Of a stretch of DNA of 64,000 bases, positions 26,123 to 34,049 are shown piece by piece. The stretch lies in contig CAMPJJ010000020.1 in NCBI GenBank assembly GCA_946886855.1, positions 4,948-68,947 of the forward strand, read 5' to 3'. Within the stretch, counting starts at the first letter, position 1. Each line of letters opens with the position of its first letter. Made by a program: the position numbers and the translations under genes. The stretch is from an uncultured Roseateles sp. Lineage in GTDB: Bacteria; Pseudomonadota; Gammaproteobacteria; Burkholderiales; Burkholderiaceae. The notes under the pieces are model-generated. The model made no database searches. It was not told where the DNA came from and worked only from the letters and a program-made list of their open reading frames with translations.

Positions 26123-26794
26123 GTGACAGAATCGCCGCACACTTCGGCCCCCTCCATGCACCCCAGCTCCTCGGACACCCCGGACTCCGCCGCCGCCAAG
26201 CCGGCGGAGCTGCCCCGCAAGCGGCTCAAGCCGGGCGAGCGCCGGGTGCAGATCCTGCAGACGCTGGCCAGCATGCTGGAGCAGCCCGGCGCGGAACGGG
26301 TGACCACCGCCGCGCTCGCGGCGCGGCTCGAGGTCAGCGAAGCGGCGCTGTACCGCCATTTCGCCAGCAAGGCCCAGATGTTCGAAGGCCTCATCGAATT
26401 CATCGAGACCAGCATCTTCTCGCTGCTCAACCAGATCGCCGAGCGCGAGACCGACGGCCTGGCGCAGGCGCAGCGCATCGTCGCGGTGCTGCTGCAGTTC
26501 GGCGAGCGCAACCCGGGCATGGCGCGCGTGATGGTCGGCGACGCGCTGGTCTATGAAAACGAGCGCCTGGTCGCGCGCATGAACCAGTTCTTCGACAAGG
26601 TCGAGTCGTCCTTGCGGCAGGGCCTGCGCACCGCCGCGGAGGCCTCGGGCTCGACCACGCCGACCGTCGAGGCGCAGGCCCAGGCCTCGGTGCTGGTGAG
26701 CTTCATCATCGGCCGGCTGCAGCGCTATGCGCGCTCCGGCTTCAAGCGCCTGCCGACCGAACAGTTGGATGCCGCGATGCGAATGCTCGCCTGA
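26123..26794 (+). CDS. slmA: Nucleoid occlusion factor SlmA (TetR family)
   Basis: SlmA binds specific chromosomal sites and blocks FtsZ ring assembly over the nucleoid. The product is 223 residues from this GTG. A Ser/Pro-rich N terminus is followed by LKPGERRVQILQTLASMLEQ and a TetR-type helix-turn-helix (TTAALAARLEVSEAALYRHF, about 65-84). The ligand/dimer domain contains GMARVMVGDALVYENERL, which matches SlmA rather than generic TetR proteins. The start could instead be the ATG 11 codons further on. Synteny with argB supports the call. Confidence 0.92.
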   Translation: MTESPHTSAPSMHPSSSDTPDSAAAKPAELPRKRLKPGERRVQILQTLASMLEQPGAERVTTAALAARLEVSEAALYRHFASKAQMFEGLIEFIETSIFSLLNQIAERETDGLAQAQRIVAVLLQFGERNPGMARVMVGDALVYENERLVARMNQFFDKVESSLRQGLRTAAEASGSTTPTVEAQAQASVLVSFIIGRLQRYARSGFKRLPTEQLDAAMRMLA

Positions 26795-26850
26795 GCGTTC
26801 ACGACGCCAGACGCCCGGAACGTCCCGGGCGGCGACCTACACTCCGCGTC

Positions 26851-27735
26851 ATGTCCGACGCCCTTGATGCCCTGCTGCGACGCGCCGATGCGCTGCTGAA
26901 CCGCCTGGAGGCCGTGCTGCCCCAGCCCCTGACGCCGCCCGACTGGGACGCCGCCGTGGCCTTCCGCTACCGCAAGCGCGGCGCGAGCGCGCGGCTCGAG
27001 CCGGTCAGGCACCTGTCGGCGATCCGGCTGACCGACCTCAAGGAGGTCGAGCCGCAGAAGGAGCGCCTGCTGCGCAACACGCGCCAGTTCGTGCAGGGCC
27101 AGCCCGCCAACAACGTGCTGCTGACCGGCGCGCGCGGCACCGGCAAGAGCTCGCTGATCAAGGCCTGCCTGAACGAGTTCGCCGGACAGGGCCTGCGCCT
27201 CATCGAAGTCGACAAGGGCGACCTGGTCGATCTGCCGGACCTCGCCGACCTCGTGGCCGACCGGCCGGAGCGCTTCGTGATCTTCTGCGACGACCTCAGC
27301 TTCGACGAAGGCGAGGCCGGCTACAAGGCGCTGAAGTCGATGCTGGACGGCTCCGTCGCGGCGGCCACCGACAACCTGCTGATCTATGCGACCAGCAACC
27401 GCCGCCACCTGCTGCCCGAGCAGATGAAGGACAACCTCGCTGCCACCTACTCGGAGCGCGACGGCAACGTCGAGGTGCATCCGGGCGAGGCGGTGGAGGA
27501 GAAGATCTCGCTGTCCGAGCGCTTCGGCCTGTGGATCAGCTTCTACGGCTTCAGCCAGCAGGAGTACCTCGCGATCGTCGCGCAGTGGCTGACGCATTTC
27601 GGCCTGGACGCCGCCCGCATCGAGGCCGCGCGCCAGCCGGCCCTGGTCTGGGCGCTGGAGCGCGGGTCGCGCTCGGGGCGCGTCGCCTACCAGTTCGCGC
27701 GCGACCTGGCGGGGCAGGGGCAGGTCCATGACTGA
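26851..27735 (+). CDS. AAA-type ATP-binding protein (DUF815)
   Basis: The 294-residue P-loop ATPase belongs to the DUF815 family, whose cellular role is not established. Walker A GARGTGKSS lies near 92, Walker B VIFCDDLSF near 143, and a sensor-like NLLIYATSNRRHLLP near 172. The segment EEKISLSERFGLWISF is typical of the family. Its stop overlaps the start of the NUDIX gene by 8 bases. Confidence 0.9.
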   Translation: MSDALDALLRRADALLNRLEAVLPQPLTPPDWDAAVAFRYRKRGASARLEPVRHLSAIRLTDLKEVEPQKERLLRNTRQFVQGQPANNVLLTGARGTGKSSLIKACLNEFAGQGLRLIEVDKGDLVDLPDLADLVADRPERFVIFCDDLSFDEGEAGYKALKSMLDGSVAAATDNLLIYATSNRRHLLPEQMKDNLAATYSERDGNVEVHPGEAVEEKISLSERFGLWISFYGFSQQEYLAIVAQWLTHFGLDAARIEAARQPALVWALERGSRSGRVAYQFARDLAGQGQVHD

Positions 27736-28213
27736 CAGGAACGAGTCCGCGAATCCGCACAGCCCTTCCGCCGCCAGCGATCGCGTGCCGGTGGACGTGG
27801 CCGTCGGCGTGCTGGTGCGGCGCGAGCCGAACGGCCGCGAGAGCGAATTCCTGCTGACCTCCCGCCCGGAGGGCAAGGTCTACGCCGGTTACTGGGAATT
27901 CCCGGGCGGCAAGCTCGAGGCCGGCGAGACGGTCGAGCAGGCCCTGCGCCGCGAGCTGCACGAGGAGCTGGGCATCACGATCGGCGCGGCGCAGCCGTGG
28001 AAGATCGAGCTGATGGAGTACCCGCACGCCAAGGTGCGCCTGCACTTCTGCAAGGTGTACGAGTGGCAGGGCGAGTTCGAGATGCGCGAAGGCCAGGCGA
28101 TGAGCTGGCAGCGCCTGCCGGTGCAGGTGCAACCGGTGCTGCCGGGCACGATCCCGGTGCTGCAGTGGTTCGCCGCCGAGCGCTTCCACGTCGGGGCGAC
28201 CCATGTCGTCTGA
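27728..28213 (+). CDS. NUDIX hydrolase (MutT-like)
   Basis: The 161-residue protein has a full Nudix box GX5EX7REXXEEXG beginning at about residue 59 ([20 protein letters not shown], then ELG), preceded by [10 protein letters not shown]. The overall pattern (VAVGVLVRR at the start, WEFPGGK) resembles MutT, which hydrolyses 8-oxo-dGTP and prevents A:T to C:G mutations. The preceding DUF815 ATPase overlaps its start. The stop overlaps an ATG of the longer reading of hisI. Confidence 0.92.
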   Translation: MTDRNESANPHSPSAASDRVPVDVAVGVLVRREPNGRESEFLLTSRPEGKVYAGYWEFPGGKLEAGETVEQALRRELHEELGITIGAAQPWKIELMEYPHAKVRLHFCKVYEWQGEFEMREGQAMSWQRLPVQVQPVLPGTIPVLQWFAAERFHVGATHVV

Positions 28214-28271
28214 AGGCACGACCGAAGGCGTGACCGCCGTCGCCGCCGCGACCGCGGACTACACTGACGCG

Positions 28272-28664
28272 ATGGACTGGCTGGATCAGATCAAGTGGGA
28301 CCGCGACGGGCTGGTGCCCGTCATTGCCCAGGAGCAGGGCTCGAACGACATCCTGATGTTCGCGTGGATGAATCGCGAGGCCCTGGCCCGCACCGCCGAG
28401 GTCGGCGAGGCGGTCTACTGGAGCCGCTCGCGCCAGCGCCTGTGGCACAAGGGCGAGGCGTCCGGCCATGTGCAGCAGGTCCACGGCATCCGGCTGGACT
28501 GCGACAACGACGTGGTGCTGCTGAGCGTCACGCAGCACGGCCACGAGCCGGGCATCGCCTGCCACACCGGCCGCCACAGCTGCTTCTTCCAGAAGCTGGA
28601 GAACGGGCAGTGGACGGCGGTCGAGCCGGTCCTGAAGGACCCCGCCAGCATCTACAAGGCTTGA
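28272..28664 (+). CDS. hisI: Phosphoribosyl-AMP cyclohydrolase
   Basis: HisI opens the adenine ring of phosphoribosyl-AMP in the third step of histidine biosynthesis. From this ATG the protein has 130 residues and begins [10 protein letters not shown], matching the usual N terminus. A further ATG at 28203 would add 23 Ala/Thr-rich residues and overlaps the NUDIX stop. Key motifs are [23 protein letters not shown], the Mg/Zn-binding LDCDNDVVL and the Zn cysteines in [13 protein letters not shown]. hisE follows immediately. The usual upstream genes hisF and hisA are not here. Confidence 0.95.
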   Translation: MDWLDQIKWDRDGLVPVIAQEQGSNDILMFAWMNREALARTAEVGEAVYWSRSRQRLWHKGEASGHVQQVHGIRLDCDNDVVLLSVTQHGHEPGIACHTGRHSCFFQKLENGQWTAVEPVLKDPASIYKA

Positions 28665-28669
28665 GCGCC

Positions 28670-29140
28670 ATGAGCCCGTCTGACCTGCACGCTGCACCCG
28701 ATCCCGCCGGTACCCCTGGTACCCCTGAGGCCCTCTTCCCGCCCGACAGCCCGTCGCCCGCGGTGACGGCCCCGCTGACGGATCCCGCGACGGCGCCGCT
28801 GAACGGCACCGACGTGCTGGCGCATCTGGGCGACGTCGTCGCCCAGCGCCGCGCCGAGGGCGATCCCGACAAGAGCTACGTCGCCAAGCTGTTCGCCAAG
28901 GGGCTGGACCAGATCCTGAAGAAGGTTGGCGAGGAAGCGACCGAGGTCGTGCTCGCGGCCAAGGACGGCGCGCCGGACAAGCTGGTCTACGAGGTCGCCG
29001 ACCTGTGGTTCCATTCGATCGTCGCGCTGGCGGCCTTCGACCTGCGACCGGAACAGGTGCTGGCCGAACTGGCCCGTCGCGAAGGCCTGTCCGGCCTCGA
29101 GGAATTCGCCCGTCGAAGCCCGCAGCCGAAGGGCACGTGA
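28670..29140 (+). CDS. hisE: Phosphoribosyl-ATP diphosphatase
   Basis: HisE removes pyrophosphate from phosphoribosyl-ATP in the second step of histidine biosynthesis. The catalytic MazG-like helical domain starts near residue 43 and contains [33 protein letters not shown] and [19 protein letters not shown]. The 156-residue length exceeds the usual 100-125 because of a Pro/Thr-rich N-terminal extension of about 42 residues that looks disordered. It starts 5 bases after the hisI stop. Its stop lies in a 10-bp direct duplication (GGGCACGTGA). Confidence 0.94.
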   Translation: MSPSDLHAAPDPAGTPGTPEALFPPDSPSPAVTAPLTDPATAPLNGTDVLAHLGDVVAQRRAEGDPDKSYVAKLFAKGLDQILKKVGEEATEVVLAAKDGAPDKLVYEVADLWFHSIVALAAFDLRPEQVLAELARREGLSGLEEFARRSPQPKGT

Positions 29141-29160
29141 GGGCACGTGAGGGCAGCCGC

Positions 29161-29216
29161 ATGAAGGAGACCGCATGAAGGAGACCGCATGAAGGAGACC
29201 GCATGAAGGAGACCGC
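29161..29216 (+). repeat. Four tandem 14-bp units, each a ribosome binding site plus mini-ORF
   Basis: Four exact copies of ATGAAGGAGACCGC lie directly before the next gene. Each ATG opens a five-codon reading frame, MKETA, whose TGA overlaps the ATG of the following unit (ATGA). Each unit also carries AAGGAG five bases before that next ATG. The fifth ATG is the start of the downstream gene. The array therefore reads as a chain of four short coupled leader peptides. Confidence 0.9.
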
Positions 29217-29606
29217 ATGACCCAAACGTTCGACCTGCCGCCGCTCGATCCCGAGCGCGAGGCGAGCCTGCGCACCATCGGCATCATCAGCTACGTGCTG
29301 CACGCGGTGGTCGCGATCGGCGCCTTGCTGCCCGGCGTGCAGGCCAGCATCGTGCTGCTGATCGTGGCGGTGATCGTCGACCTGGTGAAACGCGACGACG
29401 CCGCCGGGACCTGGCAGGCCACCCACTTCTCATGGCGGCTGCGCAGCGTGCTGTGGTGCGGCATCCTGTACGTCGTGACGATCCCGCTGTGGTTCCTCTT
29501 CGTCATTCCCGGCTGGATCGCCTGGTGCGCGATCTCGATCTGGTTCCTCTACCGCATCGTGCGGGGCTGGCTGGCGATGAACGACCGCCGCCCCATGCCC
29601 CGCTGA
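29217..29606 (+). CDS. DUF4870-like small membrane protein
   Basis: The 129-residue protein has an acidic N terminus (MTQTFDLPPLDPEREASLRT), then three hydrophobic segments: about 22-43 (IGIISYVLHAVVAIGALLPG), about 44-58, and about 80-112 (VLWCGILYVVTIPLWFLFVI and beyond). The arrangement, including YRIVRGWLAMNDRRPMP at the end, fits DUF4870 proteins of unknown function. Translation starts at the last of five ATGs generated by the tandem repeat array. AAGGAG sits five bases upstream of the chosen start. Confidence 0.85.
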   Translation: MTQTFDLPPLDPEREASLRTIGIISYVLHAVVAIGALLPGVQASIVLLIVAVIVDLVKRDDAAGTWQATHFSWRLRSVLWCGILYVVTIPLWFLFVIPGWIAWCAISIWFLYRIVRGWLAMNDRRPMPR

Positions 29607-29643
29607 CGGGTGCCCCGCTGACCGATCCTCACCGTCGCCGACC

Positions 29644-29991
29644 ATGAGCCACGACCCCAACTGCCTCTTCTGCAAGATCGTCCAGGGCCAGATTCCCTCG
29701 AAGAAGGTCTACGAGGATGACGACATCCTCGCCTTCCACGACATCCATCCGTGGGGACCGGTGCATTTCCTGCTGATCCCCAAGCAGCACATCGCCAGCA
29801 TGGTCGACCTGCAGCCCGAGCATGCGCCGCTGCTGGGCCGGATGTCGGTGCTGGTCCCGACGTTGATGAAGGAACTCGGCGTCACGAACGGTTTCCGGAC
29901 CGTCATCAACACCGGTTCGGATGGCGGGCAGGAGGTCTTCCACCTTCACATGCACGCCATCGGCGGACCGCGTCCCTGGTTGAAAGGCTGA
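29644..29991 (+). CDS. HIT-family nucleotide hydrolase (HinT-like)
   Basis: The 115-residue protein is a purine-nucleoside phosphoramidase-type histidine triad protein. It begins [20 protein letters not shown], the standard HIT start with two Cys. The [20 protein letters not shown] segment is followed by the catalytic triad HLHMH near residue 99 ([10 protein letters not shown]). It stands between his and tat genes, as in many betaproteobacteria. No operon-specific function is implied. Confidence 0.95.
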   Translation: MSHDPNCLFCKIVQGQIPSKKVYEDDDILAFHDIHPWGPVHFLLIPKQHIASMVDLQPEHAPLLGRMSVLVPTLMKELGVTNGFRTVINTGSDGGQEVFHLHMHAIGGPRPWLKG

Positions 29992-30199
29992 GCGCCGGCC
30001 CCATCTGTTTCCCCGCCACCGATTCACCGCCGACACCGGTGCCGTCTGCGGGAGCGCTCGGTTTTCCGATCTCCTGCGTTCGTCCAGCGGGTGGTATTGG
30101 CCCCATAAGCCGCTGAAGCGGGGAGGGACGGGCATTGATCGCCGACATGCCTGTCATGCGCGCACCGTAGAATTTCGGCTTCCGACTCTGGAGATTGTC

Positions 30200-30430
30200 A
30201 TGGGTGGTTTGAGCATTTGGCACTGGCTGATCGTGCTGGTCGTCGTCATCGCCGTCTTCGGCACCAAGAAGCTGCGCAATGTGGGCGGCGACCTGGGCGC
30301 TGCGGTCAAGGGATTCAAGGACGGCATGAAGGACGGCACCTCGTCCGACGCGCCGCCGCAGCAGGTGGCCAACACCAACAAGGCGGCTGATCCGAACACC
30401 GTCGACGTCGACGCCAAGACGCGCTCCTGA
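30200..30430 (+). CDS. tatA: Twin-arginine translocase subunit TatA
   Basis: TatA oligomers form the pore through which folded twin-arginine proteins cross the inner membrane. The 76-residue product has a short N-terminal span ([15 protein letters not shown], about 7-21), a hinge, the amphipathic helix [20 protein letters not shown] and a polar tail. It is the first gene of tatABC; tatB starts 11 bases after its stop. The 208 bases upstream hold the probable promoter but no gene. Confidence 0.97.
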   Translation: MGGLSIWHWLIVLVVVIAVFGTKKLRNVGGDLGAAVKGFKDGMKDGTSSDAPPQQVANTNKAADPNTVDVDAKTRS

Positions 30431-30441
30431 GCGCGGCCCGC

Positions 30442-30927
30442 ATGGTCGATTTCGGCTTTGACAAGCTGGTGCTGATCGGCGCCGTGGCGCTGGTCGTGCT
30501 CGGCCCTGAGCGCCTGCCGCGCGTGGCCCGGACGGTGGGCACGCTGCTGGGCAAGGCGCAGCGTTACGTGTCCGACGTGAAGGCGGAGGTGAACCGGTCC
30601 ATCGAACTGGAGGAACTCCAGAAGATGAAGGGCCAGTTCCAGACGGCGGTGAACGACGTGCAGTCCAGCGTGCAGGAACAGATGGACGCTGCCAGCCAGT
30701 CGCTGCAGTCCACCTGGTCCGACCTGTCCGTGGACGGTTCCAACGCGGACGGCACGATCGGCGGCTACGGCGGCCCGGTCCCGGTCTATTCGCATCCCAG
30801 GAAGAACTGGCGCCTCAAGCGCGGCGCCACGCCGGTCTGGTACAAGCAGCAGCAGGGCGTGCGTCGCCACGCCCAATCCGGCGCGGCCCGCGTGGCGCGC
30901 TTCCGTCCTTCCCGCCGAGCCCCATGA
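30442..30927 (+). CDS. tatB: Twin-arginine translocase subunit TatB
   Basis: TatB and TatC form the receptor for twin-arginine signal peptides. The 161-residue protein starts MVDFGFDKLVLIGAVALVVL with the conserved Glu-containing GPERLPRVARTVGTLLGKAQ. A long amphipathic/coiled-coil region follows (VKAEVNRSIELEELQKMKGQ). The C-terminal tail is basic (Arg/Lys-rich from about residue 120). Its stop overlaps the tatC start. Confidence 0.96.
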   Translation: MVDFGFDKLVLIGAVALVVLGPERLPRVARTVGTLLGKAQRYVSDVKAEVNRSIELEELQKMKGQFQTAVNDVQSSVQEQMDAASQSLQSTWSDLSVDGSNADGTIGGYGGPVPVYSHPRKNWRLKRGATPVWYKQQQGVRRHAQSGAARVARFRPSRRAP

Positions 30928-31718
30928 GCAGCCCCCAAGAAGACGAACTGGCCGGCACCGAACAGCCTTTTGTGTCCCACCTGATGGAGCTGCGCGACCG
31001 GTTGATCCGGGCGCTGCTCGCGGTCGGGGTGGCGTTCGGCCTGCTGTGCGTCTGGCCCAGCCCCGGCAGCCTGTTCGATCTGCTGGCGATGCCGCTGGTG
31101 GCGCACCTGCCGCAGGGCAGCTCGATGATCGCGACCAACGTGCTGTCGCCCTTCCTCGTGCCGCTGAAGATCACCTTGCTGGCGGCCTTCCTGCTGGCCT
31201 TGCCGGTGGTGCTGTACCAGGTCTGGGCCTTCGTGGCGCCGGGCCTGTACTCGCACGAGAAGCGGCTGGTGATGCCGCTGGTGGTCTCCAGCACGCTCCT
31301 GTTCTTCGCCGGCGTCGCGTTCTGCTATTTCTTCGTCTTCGGCAAGGTGTTCACCTTCATCCAGAGCTTCGCGCCGAAGAGCATCACCGCCGCGCCGGAC
31401 ATCGAGGCCTACCTGGGCTTCGTCATGAACATGTTCATCGCCTTCGGTGCCGCGTTCGAGGTGCCGGTGGTGGTGGTGGTGCTGGCGCGCATGGGTCTGG
31501 TGACGGTGCCGCAGCTCAAGCAGTTCCGCGGCTACTTCATCGTGCTGGCCTTCGTCATCGCGGCGGTGATCACGCCGCCGGACATCGTCTCGCAGCTGGC
31601 GCTGGCGATCCCGATGTGCCTGCTCTACGAGGTCGGCCTCTGGGCCGCCAACGCCTTCGCCAGATACTCGAAGGCTCCGGACGCCGAGGCCGAGGAAAGC
31701 AGCGGCACCACTGGCTGA
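30924..31718 (+). CDS. tatC: Twin-arginine translocase subunit TatC
   Basis: TatC is the main binding site for the twin-arginine signal. The 264-residue protein has six membrane spans. Conserved landmarks are FVSHLMELRDRLIRALLA (about 14-31), PLKITLLAAFLLALPVVLYQ, the FVAPGLYSHEK loop, the first-half motif FCYFFVFGKVFTF and ITPPDIVSQLALAIPMCLLY near the end. The tail is acidic (DAEAEESS). A terminator follows 20 bases after the stop. Confidence 0.97.
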   Translation: MSSPQEDELAGTEQPFVSHLMELRDRLIRALLAVGVAFGLLCVWPSPGSLFDLLAMPLVAHLPQGSSMIATNVLSPFLVPLKITLLAAFLLALPVVLYQVWAFVAPGLYSHEKRLVMPLVVSSTLLFFAGVAFCYFFVFGKVFTFIQSFAPKSITAAPDIEAYLGFVMNMFIAFGAAFEVPVVVVVLARMGLVTVPQLKQFRGYFIVLAFVIAAVITPPDIVSQLALAIPMCLLYEVGLWAANAFARYSKAPDAEAEESSGTTG

Positions 31719-31738
31719 ACCCCGCAGCCTCCAGCAGA

Positions 31739-31764
31739 CGCCCGATCCCGATCGGGCGTTTGTC
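31739..31764 (+). terminator. Intrinsic terminator of the tat operon
   Basis: CGCCCGAT and ATCGGGCG form a perfect 8-bp stem on a CCCG loop, followed by TTTGTCATT. It lies 20 bases downstream of tatC. Confidence 0.85.
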
Positions 31765-31828
31765 ATTGCGCTCCAAAAGATCCCGGCAGTCCTCTTCCCC
31801 CGAACCGTCGAAGTCCAATGAGGAGGGT

Positions 31829-31908
31829 GGGGCCGGAATGATGCTGGGGATTCGCGGACGCGAGGTCCCCTGCATCGTGGAGCGCCCGCGCTTGGCCGAT
31901 CGCAGTGA
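31829..31908 (+). repeat. Dispersed hairpin element, copy A
   Basis: About 80 bp in the tatC/permease intergenic region align with 46414-46490 in the same orientation, sharing GGGGCCGGA, TTCGCGGACGCGA and GGAGCGCCCGCGC. A hairpin (GGGGA...TCCCC with an inner TCGCG-GA-CGCGA) is kept in both copies, with changed but complementary outer bases. No open frame runs through it. It may be a REP-like DNA element or a structured RNA. Confidence 0.7.
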
Positions 31909-31994
31909 TTTCCAGAGCCCCCCTAAGACGACGCCAGTCCGGGAGATGGCAACATGCCGCCTTCCGCTGAGAGGCGAGCCTTTCCAAGAATTCC

Positions 31995-32657
31995 ATGGAC
32001 TTCCACTCCCTGCTTTCCCTGGCCGAGCTGGCCTGGCCGGTGCTGTTGAAGGGCACGGGTTACACGCTGCTTTTCGCGGTGATGGCGATGATTTTCGGTT
32101 TGCCGCTGGCGGCGCTGATCACGCTGGTGCGGGTGCTCCAGCTTCCGGTGCTGGACCGTCTGATGGCGGTCTACGTGAGTGCGATGCGCGGCACGCCGCT
32201 GCTGGTGCAGGTGTTCATCGTGTATTACGGGCTGCCGAGCATCGGCATCGAGTTTTCCCCGCTGGTGGCGGGTGTGCTGACGCTGACCTTGAACGTTGCC
32301 GCGTACATGAGCGAGACCTTGCGCGGTTCGATCGCCGCGGTGGCGCAGGGTCAGTGGCTCGCGGGCACCTCGCTGGGCCTGAGCCGTCCCCAGACGCTGC
32401 GTTTCGTGGTCGGCCCGCAGGCGCTGCGCGCCGCCGTGCCGAGCCTGTCCAACAGCCTGATCTCGCTGATCAAGGACACGTCCCTGGTGTCGGTGATCGC
32501 GGTGACGGAGCTGATGCTTGCGACCAAGGAGGTCATCTCCACGACCTTCCAGCCGTTCCCGCTCTACCTGGCGGCGGCGCTCATCTACTGGGCGCTGAGC
32601 TTCGCGTTCGAGCAGGTGCAGAAGTGGATGGAAAAGCGCCTGGCCTATCCGCATTGA
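31995..32657 (+). CDS. Polar amino acid ABC transporter permease (HisM/GlnP family)
   Basis: The 220-residue inner-membrane permease has about five spans. It contains the HisM-family segment SAMRGTPLLVQVFIVYYGLP (about 55-74), the EAA-loop region GQWLAGTSLGLSRPQTLRFV and LSNSLISLIKDTSLVSVIAV. It begins LAELAWPVLLKGTGYTLLFA. Neither a periplasmic binding protein nor an ATPase gene is next to it, so the partners must be elsewhere. The amino acid carried is unknown. Confidence 0.92.
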   Translation: MDFHSLLSLAELAWPVLLKGTGYTLLFAVMAMIFGLPLAALITLVRVLQLPVLDRLMAVYVSAMRGTPLLVQVFIVYYGLPSIGIEFSPLVAGVLTLTLNVAAYMSETLRGSIAAVAQGQWLAGTSLGLSRPQTLRFVVGPQALRAAVPSLSNSLISLIKDTSLVSVIAVTELMLATKEVISTTFQPFPLYLAAALIYWALSFAFEQVQKWMEKRLAYPH

Positions 32658-32684
32658 TCCTGCCGCACTGACGTCCCCGCCCTG

Positions 32685-33608
32685 ATGACCCCCTCCGTCG
32701 CTGTTTCTCCCTCGCTCCTTTCCGTGCATCTGCGACTGGTCGGCATGGCCGTCCTCTGGGGCGCTTCCTGGCCCTGGGGCCGGGTGCTGGCGCAGGCGAT
32801 GCCGCCGCTGGCGGCCGCGGCATGCCGCTTCCTGTTCGCGGGCGCGATCCTGATGCTGTGGCTGGCCAAGACCGGCCGGCTGGCGGCCTTGCGCGACTGG
32901 GGCGCGACGCGTTGGGCGGGGATGGTGCTCGCCGCCAGCTTCGGCGTCTTCGGTTACGCGACCTTCTTCATGAGCGGGTTGCGGCATGTGCCCGCCGGCA
33001 AGGGCGCGCTGGTGATCACGCTGAATCCGGTGATCACGCTGCTGCTGGCGGCGTGGCTCTTCGGCGAACGCCTGAACAAGCGGATCGGCCTGGGGATGGC
33101 GATGGCCGCGGTGGGCGCCGCCGTCGTGATCACCAAGGGTGAGCCCTGGCATGTGTTCGACGGCCGCGTCGGCATCGGCGAAGTGCTGCTGCTGGGTTGC
33201 GTCGGATGCTGGGTGGCCTACACGCTGATCGGACGCAAGGTGATGGTCGGCGTCGACGCGCTGACGACGACCGCCGTCACGGCCGCGATCGGCGCGCTGA
33301 TGCTGCTGGTGCTGACGCTGGTCGTCGACGGCACGGCCGGCCTCACCGGCGTGCTGGCCGCGCCGCGCAACGCGTGGCTGTGCATGGCTGGCATCATCGT
33401 CGGCTCGACCGCGCTGGCCTATGCCTGGTACTTCGACGGCGTGAAGGCGCTGGGCGCCGGCGCGGCCGCCGGCTACATCACGCTGGTGCCGGTGTTCGGC
33501 GTGGTGTTCTCGGCGCTGTGGCTGGGCGAGGTCGTCGACGCGTCGCTGCTGGTCGGCGGCACGATGGCGATCGCCGGCACGGCCTTGATGAACCTCGGCC
33601 GTCGCTGA
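32685..33608 (+). CDS. DMT-superfamily transporter (EamA type)
   Basis: The 307-residue membrane protein has ten hydrophobic spans in two EamA repeats. The first begins LVGMAVLWGASWPWGRVLAQ and includes FMSGLRHVPAGKGALVITLN. The second begins GIGEVLLLGCVGCWVAYTLI and includes YAWYFDGVKALGAGAAAGYI. These proteins export amino acids or other metabolites. The substrate cannot be deduced from this sequence. Confidence 0.92.
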   Translation: MTPSVAVSPSLLSVHLRLVGMAVLWGASWPWGRVLAQAMPPLAAAACRFLFAGAILMLWLAKTGRLAALRDWGATRWAGMVLAASFGVFGYATFFMSGLRHVPAGKGALVITLNPVITLLLAAWLFGERLNKRIGLGMAMAAVGAAVVITKGEPWHVFDGRVGIGEVLLLGCVGCWVAYTLIGRKVMVGVDALTTTAVTAAIGALMLLVLTLVVDGTAGLTGVLAAPRNAWLCMAGIIVGSTALAYAWYFDGVKALGAGAAAGYITLVPVFGVVFSALWLGEVVDASLLVGGTMAIAGTALMNLGRR

Positions 33609-33611
33609 GGC

Positions 33612-33830
33612 TTACTTCCTGCCCGCGCCCACCAGCACGATGCCGCCGACCGCGATGGCGGCAATGCCGGCCCACAGCGGCACGTTGACGCGCTTGGTCT
33701 CCTCGACCTTGAGTTCGATCGGACCGACCTTGGCGGCGGTGTTTTCCTTCGTGTACGAGAACCCGCCGTAGACCAGGCCCAGCACGCCCGCGATGATCAG
33801 GATCACCGCGATCAATCGACTAGCAGCCAT
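33612..33830 (-). CDS. Small two-span membrane protein
   Basis: The 72-residue protein has two hydrophobic segments, LIAVILIIAGVLGLVYGGFS (about 6-25) and VPLWAGIAAIAVGGIVLVGA (about 50-69). They are linked by a polar loop with KVGPIELKVEETKRV. The pattern resembles DUF3185-type proteins of unknown function. It is convergent with the DMT transporter gene, three bases from its stop. AT-poor upstream sequence shows no clear promoter. Confidence 0.82.
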   Translation of the reverse strand: MAASRLIAVILIIAGVLGLVYGGFSYTKENTAAKVGPIELKVEETKRVNVPLWAGIAAIAVGGIVLVGAGRK

Positions 33831-34049
33831 GACGTCCTCCAATGTGTGCGATGTGATGTTGAGATGACAAGGCCCCGGCCGTCGCCTCGCATGTCGTACG
33901 GCGTCGGGGTGGCTCATTGGAGCGCTTCGGTGCGCCGGCGCACGTAGGACGCCGCCGCGTTCGCATGTCGGGCGTCTTCGCGGCACGCCCGCCGCGCCCC
34001 GGCGCGACGGGGTCGTTGCGGAGCGTGGCGCAGCAGGGAGAATCCGCCG

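Noticed and set aside
29131..29220. Possible CRISPR-like repeat cluster
   Set aside because: The units are contiguous 10- and 14-bp repeats without spacers, and no cas genes are present anywhere in the window.
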